A stretch of 8,017 nt of DNA from Bacteroidota bacterium (GCA_018969455.1 JAGWYI010000173.1:1-8017); one strand, 5' to 3'. Numbered from the stretch's first letter, positions 1 to 6,849 are shown. Program-made: numbers and translations. The notes: a model not told the origin generated them from the letters alone.

Positions 1-2691
1 AGAAAGTGATTCCAAAAGGCTGGATGCCGCCGTAAAATCACGGGCCCTGGTATGATAGGCAAATAACATTTGCAGATCCTCCACCGTGCCATAATCCGTA
101 AACATTTGCGTTACAGAATCTCTATGCCCTGTTTCAAACCATTTCCAGGCCAAATCCCTTTTATCCGTATCAAAATGCAATTTTACAGTTGCCAAGTCGG
201 ATTTGTATGCTATTTGGCCAGCGTTGACCAAATTTTCAAGGGTTTCTTTTTGGTTGCGTAATGCATCCAGACAAGGGCGGCTGGTACAAGGTATGTAATC
301 TCTAGTAGTAACAGGGGTCAGGCATGGGTCTCTAAAGCCATTTGAAAATGGCCTGTTGATATAGTTATTCAAAGTACCACATGTTCCATTGACAGGTAAT
401 TGAAATCCATTTAAGTCACAGTCAGGCGTTGCTCTTTGAAATTCAACCGGATTCTCTGTGTTTGGCGGAAAGTAATTAAATTGCTTGGTATTGCCCTGTA
501 CTATAGAACTTACAACATCGGGTGCATTCTCGGAAAAATAATTAAAAATGGCACCTCCGCTTGAGCCTTGGTTTAAGTGGATCTCGGCTGGTGTAAAATA
601 ATTTTTACGCAGCACAAGGTCGGCACTAATATTGTTAAAACTATTATCTTTAAAATACATGCCCGGACAGCGCCCGCGGACGATCATTCCAATTCGATCT
701 TGCGCGTGAGTATTGCAACTCAATCGCTGATTTGGACCAGATCCGTCCAATCCACTTGTATTTACCAGCTCTGCACCAGACAAATTGCCACTAAAATCAT
801 TATCCACAATATCAAATGATGAAGCCCCCGTTACAAATATTCCTCCACCAAAAGTCATTAAACCTGTAGTTTGTCCATTGTTTGTGAAGGTATTGGTTAG
901 AACTCTTAAGTTAAATATGCCATCTGAGTAAATTCCGTAGTTATTATTTCGGAATTGATTCTGTGCATTCGCGCTTCCACTACCAATTTTAACAAAGCCT
1001 GTCTGTCCCGCTGAGGAAGTAGCACGTAAGCCTTGATAGTTTTGGTTTAGAATGCAGCGTGTCATCGTGAGGCTGCCGTCTACCGTAATTACACCGCTAG
1101 CACCTACATGGTCAAAATTGCAATTTTGGAATAAAATATTATCGGTATTCCAAATTCTTACTCCTGATGGACCCGTATTCGTAAGGGGGGAAGGAATCAG
1201 TGCAGTTGTAAAAGTGCAGGTAGCAAACTGGCTGTAATTATTGAAAGGATAATCTCTAAAATCGGCAGTTAGATCATTGTCGGCAAAAGTAGAGTTTCCA
1301 CATCGAACAAGCCCACCAGTGAAATTTGCCAATTGCGATGCAGGATCGAAGGTTGTCCCTGTTAATGCATTAAAGATTGGTGCGTTAACGGGATCGCTCG
1401 CCTGTCTTTGTGCAAAGATCCCGCTTCTATTCATATCTCGAATCGTTGAACCTGATTGAACCAAAAGCACACCCGGCGCATTTGCTGAGTTATTAACAGG
1501 GTTAACGTAACTAAACGTTGTGCCTGCTGGAGGATTAGAATGATCTATAACTGAATTCCCCCAAACAACAATACCGCCCCATTTTTGATCGCGACAAGCG
1601 GACCGCAAGGTAGAACTACTAACCGTCATGGATGCCCCTCGCATTACCACAAATTTACATGGAAGTTTCATTCTAAGTGTACTACCTGAAATATTCAAAT
1701 CAGTTCCTGGGGCAATGATTACGTCGTTGTTAATATCCTGATTCAGGTTTGTCCAATTAATTACATCCCCGGTATTAAGTACTTGCGGGGTAGTTCCACA
1801 AGCACAAGGATCATATACAATTGTGATACAGGTAGTATTGAGGCAAAAGCAACAATTGTCTTGAATAGTAAGGCAAACTGTATAGGTTCCCGCATTTGTG
1901 AAATTATGAGAAACGCTGCTTAAGTTTGGTCCAGAAACTACCGGGCTGCCATCTCCAAAATCCCAACACCAATTTGTTACAGCCAAGGGAGGTTGGGCTT
2001 GAGTGGTACCAACAAAATTATACAATCCACCTCCGGCATTGGTAGATGTCACTTGTGGGGTAAGTTGGGAAATACAGACGAGCGACATATTGTCTAAAAA
2101 AACGTCTCCACCGCCAACAACCTGAAACAATAATTGGTTATTTGCCAAATTGTTCGCTGTAAAGGTAATGGTAGTCACAGTCCAAGCTCCATTTGCAGTT
2201 ACCGTTTGAAGTTGTTGCCATGTAGGATTTATTGGAAAAGTGACATTGTCATTTAATGGCACATTTACTAGACCCGAGGCCATATAAATGTTAATCGTAG
2301 AATTTATGAAACTGGCCTGAGATCTACTTGAAAACTGTAGTTGGTAACGTTCTCCTTGGCAAATAACAACATTTTGGAAAATTGCTTCCCTGTAATCAGA
2401 ATTTTGGGGTGAAGCCCAACCTAAGCATGCATAAAGCAATCCATTTTGAGGGTTAACTGAACAAATAGAAGGTGTTTGATTGGCAGATTGCCATCCCTCA
2501 ACACAACCTCGATTAAATGCACCATCTATAGTAATAGATGGTGGCGAATAAGGGAGGCACGGAGCACCCAGATTTTCAAAGTCTGGATTTGTTAAAATGT
2601 TTAAAGGTTGTGGACATTGAGCCCATAGGTCTCCTAGGGAAAATAAGAGACTTAAAAAAAGTGAAAATTTAATTGGAATTCGATTTTTCAT
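1..2691 (-). CDS. Large exported PKD / parallel beta-helix protein, 3' end outside window
   Basis: The frame is open without a stop for 897 codons from the ATG at 2691 to the left edge, so the C-terminus is missing. Residues 1-25 form a signal peptide (basic MKNR, hydrophobic core, end LWAQ). Residues 26-207 look like a carbohydrate-binding beta-sandwich (NPDFE near the start, GERYQLQF in the middle, LDNMSL at the end). Residues about 208-292 are a PKD domain, with WDFGDGS at 243-249 and HNFTNAGTYTV at 262-272. Residues about 318-730 are rich in Asn, Gly, Ser and Thr with recurring short turns such as NQFRNNNYGIYSDG and DNDFSGN, typical of a right-handed parallel beta-helix. From about 805 the sequence becomes charged and helical. 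Proteins of this build in Bacteroidota are usually exported by T9SS to the cell surface or medium; the sorting domain would lie outside the window. No catalytic residues were identified, so an adhesive or glycan-binding role is inference. Confidence 0.85.
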   Translation of the reverse strand, partial: MKNRIPIKFSLFLSLLFSLGDLWAQCPQPLNILTNPDFENLGAPCLPYSPPSITIDGAFNRGCVEGWQSANQTPSICSVNPQNGLLYACLGWASPQNSDYREAIFQNVVICQGERYQLQFSSRSQASFINSTINIYMASGLVNVPLNDNVTFPINPTWQQLQTVTANGAWTVTTITFTANNLANNQLLFQVVGGGDVFLDNMSLVCISQLTPQVTSTNAGGGLYNFVGTTQAQPPLAVTNWCWDFGDGSPVVSGPNLSSVSHNFTNAGTYTVCLTIQDNCCFCLNTTCITIVYDPCACGTTPQVLNTGDVINWTNLNQDINNDVIIAPGTDLNISGSTLRMKLPCKFVVMRGASMTVSSSTLRSACRDQKWGGIVVWGNSVIDHSNPPAGTTFSYVNPVNNSANAPGVLLVQSGSTIRDMNRSGIFAQRQASDPVNAPIFNALTGTTFDPASQLANFTGGLVRCGNSTFADNDLTADFRDYPFNNYSQFATCTFTTALIPSPLTNTGPSGVRIWNTDNILFQNCNFDHVGASGVITVDGSLTMTRCILNQNYQGLRATSSAGQTGFVKIGSGSANAQNQFRNNNYGIYSDGIFNLRVLTNTFTNNGQTTGLMTFGGGIFVTGASSFDIVDNDFSGNLSGAELVNTSGLDGSGPNQRLSCNTHAQDRIGMIVRGRCPGMYFKDNSFNNISADLVLRKNYFTPAEIHLNQGSSGGAIFNYFSENAPDVVSSIVQGNTKQFNYFPPNTENPVEFQRATPDCDLNGFQLPVNGTCGTLNNYINRPFSNGFRDPCLTPVTTRDYIPCTSRPCLDALRNQKETLENLVNAGQIAYKSDLATVKLHFDTDKRDLAWKWFETGHRDSVTQMFTDYGTVEDLQMLFAYHTRARDFTAASSLLESLS

Positions 2692-3368
2692 TGTTTAAAA
2701 ATAATTTATTGGTTAATAAATACCTACCCCTTAGCCTTAACGGTAAGAGAAAACAAAAAATACCTAAAAAAAATCAACCAGTTTTATTTGATTTTCTGAT
2801 AATTGGACGTCCTAAGGTTTGGGTTGACTTAGATTCGGAAGTCGTTGTTTGGCACTATAAAACTTAAGGTGATATAGTTGCACAACCAACCAGAAAAGGG
2901 AAGCGGTAAGAAAGATGCATAAAGGGGTTTTGCAATGCGGTTCAGTAATTTGGGAAAATACCCTCGGATCATCATTGCATGCTATAAAGTTAAAGAACTT
3001 TCAGGCAAATTCACAAGTTCATTAACACATTAAATCTATATTTATTTTAAATTCGTTGATCGTGTTAAAGTTAAATTTTCACTTTACCTAAACTTAATAT
3101 GTAGATACAAAAAGTCTGTTTCAACGGATGGCTTTTCTTTGTAAAATTAAAGTTACGGTGTTTATTCTTTTGATTTAAAGAACAATTTTTACCTGTTTTC
3201 CCAATAAAAAATGGCTACAACTGGCCCACTGACCGGGTTTCTATTGCTCTGACAGCTTGCTTCAAAAAATAATTTTAAACATATAGATAACTATATACGT
3301 TTTTCTGTTAAATTTGCATCGTACACCACCGGGGCTTGTTTTCAAGACCCGGCTCAACCCATGCCCTT
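2692..3368. other. Divergent AT-rich intergenic region
   Basis: This 677-bp stretch separates two divergent genes. It is strongly AT-rich with many A and T runs and shows no convincing coding sequence on either strand. The only plus-strand open frame, 2673-2867, begins inside the opposing gene and translates to low-complexity, unrecognised sequence. One exact TAnnTTTG element lies near the right end and would serve prpE. No exact copy was found in the orientation needed for the leftward gene. No tRNA, riboswitch or insertion sequence ends were recognised. Confidence 0.6.
3309..3316 (+). promoter_or_regulatory. Candidate Bacteroidota -7 promoter element for prpE
   Basis: TAAATTTG matches the Bacteroidota consensus TAnnTTTG exactly. 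It lies 52 bases upstream of the preferred prpE ATG, which would give a leader of about 45 nucleotides. No clear TTG-type -33 element was seen at the expected distance, so the call rests on the -7 box and its position. Confidence 0.4.
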
Positions 3369-5267
3369 ATGCAATACGATGCCATCTACCACCACAGTGT
3401 GACCGAACCCGAGGCTTTTTGGGCGGCACAAGCAGGCGCTATTTCCTGGTTTCAGGCGCCGCAACAAATTTTATCGCAAGATGATCAGGGCTTTTACCGC
3501 TGGTTTGCCGGTGGTATGCTCAATACCTGTTACCTCGCGCTCGATCAGCAGGTGGCGGAGGGCCGGGGCGATCAGGTTGCCATTTACTACGACTCGCCGG
3601 TTACCCAAAGTTTTGAACAATACACCTATCAGGACCTATTGAGTGCAACTGCCCGTTTTGCGGGCGTCTTGCGCAATCTGGGTGTCGAAAAGGGCGATCG
3701 GGTCATCATTTACATGCCCATGATTCCGCAAGTGATGGTAGCCATGCTCGCTTGCGCGCGCATAGGAGCCGTACATTCGGTGGTGTTTGGCGGTTTTGCT
3801 GCACACGAATTGGCCTTGCGCATAGACGATGCCAAGCCCAAAGTACTGCTCACGGCCAGCGCTGGCGTTGAGTTTGATCGCATCATCCCTTACGCCCCCA
3901 TTGTGGCGGCAGGTATTGAAGAAGCCCATCACAAAATTGAAAAGGTCGTTTTATTCCAGCGCTGGTTCAAGCAGGTTGATGTCGAAGCATTCGGGTTTCT
4001 GGATTGGGCCCAACTCAATGCCCAGGCGCAACCCATTGATTGTGTTCCAGTTGCGGCAACCGATCCACTTTACATCCTCTATACCAGCGGCACCACTGGA
4101 AAACCCAAAGGCATTGTGCGCGACAATGGCGGCCATGCCGTCGCCCTGCGTTTTTCCATGCAATACATTTACGGCGTAAAGCCGGGCGATGTATTCTGGG
4201 CGGCCAGCGATGTGGGTTGGGTGGTAGGCCATTCGTATATTACGTACGCGCCTTTGATAACGGGCTGTTCCACCGTGTTATATGAAGGAAAACCCGTGCG
4301 TACCCCCGATGCCGGCGCATTCTGGCGTGTCATTGACGACTATAAAGTGAACGTTTTCTTTACAGCGCCCACCGGATTTCGGGCCCTGCGCAAAGAAGAT
4401 CCCGACGGGCTTTTGAAACAAAAATACAACATCGAGTCGCTTCGCCTGCTGTTTCTGGCAGGTGAACGCTGCGATGTGGCCACCCTCGAGTGGGCACGCG
4501 CACTGCTGGGCATTCCGGTGATCGACCATTGGTGGCAAACGGAAAGCGGCTGGCCCATGCTCGCCAACCCAGCCGGGATCGAACTGTTTCCCATCAAACC
4601 CGGCTCGGCCGGAAAACCGGTGCCCGGGTTCAACATCCACATCCTGGATGAAGGTGGACACGAGCTGCCCAATGGCAGCGAAGGGGCTGTGGCCGTCAAA
4701 TTACCGCTGCCGCCGGGCTGCCTGCCCACGCTCTGGGGCAATCCCGACCGCTTCCGCGCGGGCTACCTCGACCCTTTCCCCGGCTATTACTTCTCGGGCG
4801 ACGGCGGCTACAAAGATGCCGAAGGGTATGTATACATCACCGGCCGCATGGATGATGTGATCAATGTGGCAGGGCACCGCCTGAGCACGGCAGAAATGGA
4901 AGAGATTGTTGCCGCCCACCCCGATGTGGCCGAATGCGCCGTGGTGGGCATTGAAGAAGCACTCAAAGGGCAACAACCGGTAGGGTTCGTGGTGCTCAAA
5001 TCGGGCACGCACATCAGCGATGCCGATCTGGAGTCGGATCTGGTGAAAATGGTGCGTGAAAAAATCGGCCCGATTGCATGTTTCCGGCGCGCTGTGGTGG
5101 TAAAACGCCTGCCCAAAACCCGCAGTGGCAAGATTTTGCGCAAAATTATGCGCAACATGGCCGACGGCAAAGATTTTGCGCCGCCGAGTACGATTGAGGA
5201 TATTACGGTGCTGGATGAAATGCGGGATTTGATGGGGGAATTGCATATTGGGGTGGCGTTTCGGTAG
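3369..5267 (+). CDS. prpE: Propionyl-CoA synthetase (PrpE / ACSS3-type acyl-CoA synthetase)
   Basis: This cytoplasmic AMP-forming synthetase converts propionate, ATP and CoA to propionyl-CoA, AMP and pyrophosphate. The frame opens at a TTG at 3336, but the ATG at 3369 is preferred because MQYDAIYHHS followed by EPEAFWAAQA matches the usual start of the family; this gives 632 residues, a normal length. Visible motifs, numbered from that ATG, are the P-loop YTSGTTGKPKG (238-248), RDNGGHAVAL just after it, WWQTESGW (388-395), the GD of YFSGDGG (Asp478), GRMDD (492-496) and PKTRSGK with the catalytic lysine at 588, which is the residue acetylated in family members. RDNGGH and a Trp after the WWQT(E)xG motif point to the propionyl rather than the acetyl-CoA synthetase branch. 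No methylcitrate-cycle or methylmalonyl genes are adjacent. The gene is much richer in G and C than its neighbours. Substrate range may include acetate. Confidence 0.92.
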   Translation: MQYDAIYHHSVTEPEAFWAAQAGAISWFQAPQQILSQDDQGFYRWFAGGMLNTCYLALDQQVAEGRGDQVAIYYDSPVTQSFEQYTYQDLLSATARFAGVLRNLGVEKGDRVIIYMPMIPQVMVAMLACARIGAVHSVVFGGFAAHELALRIDDAKPKVLLTASAGVEFDRIIPYAPIVAAGIEEAHHKIEKVVLFQRWFKQVDVEAFGFLDWAQLNAQAQPIDCVPVAATDPLYILYTSGTTGKPKGIVRDNGGHAVALRFSMQYIYGVKPGDVFWAASDVGWVVGHSYITYAPLITGCSTVLYEGKPVRTPDAGAFWRVIDDYKVNVFFTAPTGFRALRKEDPDGLLKQKYNIESLRLLFLAGERCDVATLEWARALLGIPVIDHWWQTESGWPMLANPAGIELFPIKPGSAGKPVPGFNIHILDEGGHELPNGSEGAVAVKLPLPPGCLPTLWGNPDRFRAGYLDPFPGYYFSGDGGYKDAEGYVYITGRMDDVINVAGHRLSTAEMEEIVAAHPDVAECAVVGIEEALKGQQPVGFVVLKSGTHISDADLESDLVKMVREKIGPIACFRRAVVVKRLPKTRSGKILRKIMRNMADGKDFAPPSTIEDITVLDEMRDLMGELHIGVAFR

Positions 5268-5270
5268 GAG

Positions 5271-5296
5271 TCGGGTTTTTGTCGGGTAAAACCCGA
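5271..5296. repeat. 9-bp inverted repeat just after the prpE stop
   Basis: TCGGGTTTT at 5271-5279 is perfectly complementary to AAAACCCGA at 5288-5296, leaving an 8-base loop, and starts four bases after the prpE stop codon. The right arm is shared with the first hairpin of the adjacent repeat array, so the two folds are mutually exclusive. There is no T run after the stem, so a classical intrinsic terminator is not supported, although a role in ending or stabilising the prpE transcript is possible. Confidence 0.45.
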
Positions 5297-5488
5297 AGGA
5301 TGGGCGCACCAGGTGGAACGTGGTCGGATCTTTAGGTCGGGTAAAACCCGAAGGATCGGCGCACCAGGTGGAACGTGGTCGGATCTTTAGGTCGGGTAAA
5401 ACCCGAAGGATGGGCGCACCAGGTGGAACGTGGTCGGATCTTTAGGTCGGGTAAAACCCGAAGGATGGGCGCACCAGGTGGAACCTGG
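5281..5488. repeat. Tandem array of double-hairpin 43-bp cores with 55-bp period
   Basis: Four copies start at 5281, 5336, 5391 and 5446. The period is exactly 55 bp: a 43-bp core followed by a 12-bp linker TCGGATCTTTAG, and the last copy has no linker. Each core holds two small inverted repeats: TCGGGT-AAA-ACCCGA near its left end, and CCAGGT-GGA-ACGTGG at its right end (one mismatch). The copies are nearly identical. Core 2 has C instead of G at 5357, and core 4 has C instead of G at 5485, which makes its second hairpin perfect. Because 55 is not a multiple of three, the array is not a protein repeat. It differs from CRISPR because the linkers are identical. It may be a minisatellite or REP-like palindromic element; the family was not recognised. 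Confidence 0.9.
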
Positions 5489-5575
5489 CGCGAGCGGCTC
5501 AGGGACAAAAACATAGGGATTTACGCCAATGATTTCGATGGTCGCTTCGAATGGCAGGCTCGGGAATTCCTCCAT
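5489..5575 (-). pseudogene. 5' remnant of a DUF1905-like gene cut off by the repeat array
   Basis: Reading leftward from the ATG at 5575, the first 29 codons give MEEFPSLPFEATIEIIGVNP followed by YVFVPEPLA. This resembles, from memory, the N-terminus of DUF1905 proteins, small beta-barrel domains of about 90-100 residues often found with YdeI-type proteins. The resemblance ends exactly where the repeat array begins at 5488. The frame then runs through repeat sequence (PGSTWCAHPSGF and so on) to a stop at 5387-5389, so no DUF1905 core or C-terminus remains. It is interpreted as a truncated gene. A short intact peptide ending in repeat-encoded sequence is possible but unlikely to be functional. 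The family assignment is tentative because only about 20 diagnostic residues are present. Confidence 0.5.
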
Positions 5576-5659
5576 GGCTAATTTTTTACCTCCAGCGCGG
5601 TAATATTGTATTTTTTAAGTTCCTGGTAAGTTGCATGCACCACTTTACCAATGCAAATG

Positions 5660-6049
5660 TTACTTCAATTCGTCCTTAATTTCCAAAAACAGATCTTGTA
5701 CCGCACCGCGCACCCCCATGGTAACGGTACCATGCGTTTTGATGGCTAATTCGGGTGTTTTGCCACCCATTTTTTTTACGGTGCGGAGTGAGTCGAGGAG
5801 GGCCGCTTTTAGTTGGGTATCATCGGCAAAATTTTTATTGCCGAAAAAGGTGCCTTTGCGTTCGAACATTTCCACGTATACGGTGTCGGGCGTATGGACG
5901 CTGGGTGGCGCAGGCGCTGTGGTGACCGTGCTTGGAGTACTGGGCTGATCAATGGGTTTGGTCGTATTTTCAGCAGGTTTTGATTGGCAAGCGGCCCAAA
6001 TAACCATAGATGCAAACAGCAGACTGGCCGTAAAAATGGAAAGTTTCAT
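5660..6049 (-). CDS. Small lipoprotein with Thr/Pro linker, function unknown
   Basis: An upstream in-frame start at 6079 exists, but the ATG at 6049 places a signal peptide at the N-terminus, giving 129 residues. MKLSIFTASLLFASMVIWAAC has a basic start, hydrophobic core and Cys21 after Ala-Ala, fitting a lipoprotein signal although Trp at -3 departs from the usual lipobox. Residues 22-55 are a Pro, Thr and Ser rich linker, as expected for a tether to a membrane. Residues 56-129 form a compact mixed domain: DTVYVEMFERKG, a helix around LKAALLDSLRTVKKMGG, a strand PELAIKTHGTV and a C-terminal helix VRGAVQDLFLEIKDELK. The helix-strand-helix order loosely recalls the ExbD periplasmic domain, but there is no ExbD transmembrane Asp segment and this is only a shape comparison. 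An exact -7 element lies 27 bases upstream, so it is probably transcribed alone. Confidence 0.75.
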   Translation of the reverse strand: MKLSIFTASLLFASMVIWAACQSKPAENTTKPIDQPSTPSTVTTAPAPPSVHTPDTVYVEMFERKGTFFGNKNFADDTQLKAALLDSLRTVKKMGGKTPELAIKTHGTVTMGVRGAVQDLFLEIKDELK

Positions 6050-6076
6050 GTGCTGGATTTTAGTGTGTTGCTTGGG

Positions 6077-6084
6077 CAAAGGTA
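6077..6084 (-). promoter_or_regulatory. Candidate -7 promoter element for the lipoprotein gene
   Basis: On the minus strand this reads TACCTTTG, an exact TAnnTTTG match, 27 bases before the ATG at 6049. It sits between the long hairpin at 6103-6171 and the gene, which is where an independent promoter would be expected after a terminator. No clear -33 element was seen. Confidence 0.4.
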
Positions 6085-6102
6085 GGATGAAACTTTGGTT
6101 AT

Positions 6103-6171
6103 TAAAACAGAAGACTTGTTGGTGCAGGAAGTCGAAAATGGACTTCCCTGGGCAACAAGTCTTCTGTTTTA
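6103..6171 (-). terminator. Long near-perfect hairpin, probable bidirectional-type terminator
   Basis: TAAAACAGAAGACTTGTTG at 6103-6121 is perfectly complementary to 6153-6171 over 19 bp. Inside is a symmetric 5-by-5 internal loop and then a second perfect 7-bp stem, GGAAGTC (6127-6133) with GACTTCC (6141-6147), closed by the loop GAAAATG. It begins 16 bases beyond the stop of the secreted-protein gene at 6188. The outer stem is flanked by A and T runs on both strands (on the minus strand CTGTTTTAATAA), consistent with an intrinsic terminator. The 69-base length is more elaborate than most terminators. Confidence 0.65.
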
Positions 6172-6187
6172 CGGCTTGAAATTACAT

Positions 6188-6805
6188 TTAATTCCCCAGC
6201 GCTGCCTTGATTTTCTCCAAATCCAGTTTATTGGCAAAGGCCAGTTCTTCTTGTTCTGAGGCCAAACCATTGGTGTGAATGGTAATTAAGGTTTGTCCTA
6301 AGGGCAGTTGAATTTCGGTAGCGCGTATTTTTTTGCCGTCATCGCCATCTTCCGTCGAAGATTTCAGGATCGCCCGGTTGGTACCCACGCGTACACTTTT
6401 GTATTCCTGGCCCATCATGGCTGGATTGGTCATAAACATGTTCAGGTTGGCCAGCATCGGTGAATTGGCAATGATTTGTACCTCTGCATCCTGTTTTTTG
6501 GCATCGTTCCGGTATTTTTTCTCAATTTGCATACCGCCTCCTAGCATCCCCATGCCACCGGAGTTGGTCGTAGCGTCGCCGTCGGCTTTCAGGCCATTAA
6601 TTTCGGCGGGAAACAAATCGGCCACTTGTTTGGCCAGCAGGTTATTGATGTCGTTGATGGCGTCTTGAAGGCTCAGTTGTGCCTGTTTGTAGTCTTTTTT
6701 AGCCAAAAATTCCTGTGCTTCCTTGATGTAGGTTTCGGCCTGACTTTGCGCGAATGCGTGCAAGGATATGCAGGTAAAGATTAGGGCAATGGTACATTTT
6801 TTCAT
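6188..6805 (-). CDS. Secreted protein of unknown function with N-terminal helical hairpin
   Basis: The frame is open from 6877, but the ATG at 6805 yields a textbook signal peptide, MKKCTIALIFTCISLHAFAQ, with cleavage near residue 19-20, so it is preferred; the protein has 205 residues. Residues 22-66 are two amphipathic helices (YIKEAQEFLAKKDYKQAQLS, then LQDAINDINNLLAKQVADLF) that resemble a single TPR-like unit. Residues 81-92 are a Gly-Met rich stretch, NSGGMGMLGGGM. The rest reads as an alternating beta region (AEVQIIANSP, KSVRVGTNRAILK, ATEIQLPLGQTLITIHTNG) ending in a helix, LDLEKIKAALGN. Small proteins of this layout occur as uncharacterised periplasmic proteins; no family name or activity can be assigned. 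It has its own candidate promoter upstream and the long hairpin downstream, so it is probably a single-gene unit. Confidence 0.8.
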   Translation of the reverse strand: MKKCTIALIFTCISLHAFAQSQAETYIKEAQEFLAKKDYKQAQLSLQDAINDINNLLAKQVADLFPAEINGLKADGDATTNSGGMGMLGGGMQIEKKYRNDAKKQDAEVQIIANSPMLANLNMFMTNPAMMGQEYKSVRVGTNRAILKSSTEDGDDGKKIRATEIQLPLGQTLITIHTNGLASEQEELAFANKLDLEKIKAALGN

Positions 6806-6841
6806 CGGTGGGAATTGTGTTTGTTTTGTTATAAAATGAAA

Positions 6842-6849
6842 CAAATTTA
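6842..6849 (-). promoter_or_regulatory. Candidate -7 promoter element for the 6188-6805 gene
   Basis: The minus-strand sequence is TAAATTTG, an exact TAnnTTTG match and the same octamer as the element upstream of prpE. It lies in the 68-bp gap after the preceding gene stop (6874) and 36 bases before the ATG at 6805. It also supports the ATG at 6805 over the upstream TTG at 6877, which would precede the promoter. Confidence 0.4.

Noticed and set aside
2754..2762. Promoter for the large leftward gene
   Set aside because: The minus-strand TATTTTTTG has three bases between TA and TTTG instead of two, and sits in an A/T run where such near matches are common.
2673..2867. 64-residue plus-strand open frame in the intergenic region
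   Set aside because: It starts inside the opposing signal-peptide gene, has AT-rich low-complexity composition and no recognisable family.
3336..3368. TTG start extending prpE by 11 residues
   Set aside because: The extra residues (MFSRPGSTHAL) do not fit the usual family N-terminus, while the ATG at 3369 does.
4701..5309. 202-residue minus-strand open frame
   Set aside because: It lies antisense to prpE, is rich in His and Arg as expected of an antisense shadow of a GC-rich gene, and has no recognisable motifs; the other long antisense frames within prpE were rejected for the same reason.
5281..5488. CRISPR array
   Set aside because: The supposed spacers are only 12 bp and identical to one another, the repeat is 43 bp with two hairpins, and no cas gene is nearby.
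5332..5581. Short open frames on both strands across the repeat array
   Set aside because: They are translations of the 55-bp repeat, whose period is not a multiple of three, so the copies shift frame and cannot form a protein repeat.
5631..5656. TTGCAT / ATGCAA inverted repeat near the lipoprotein 3' end as a terminator
   Set aside because: The arms are only six bases with a 14-base loop and no T run; this is within chance expectation.
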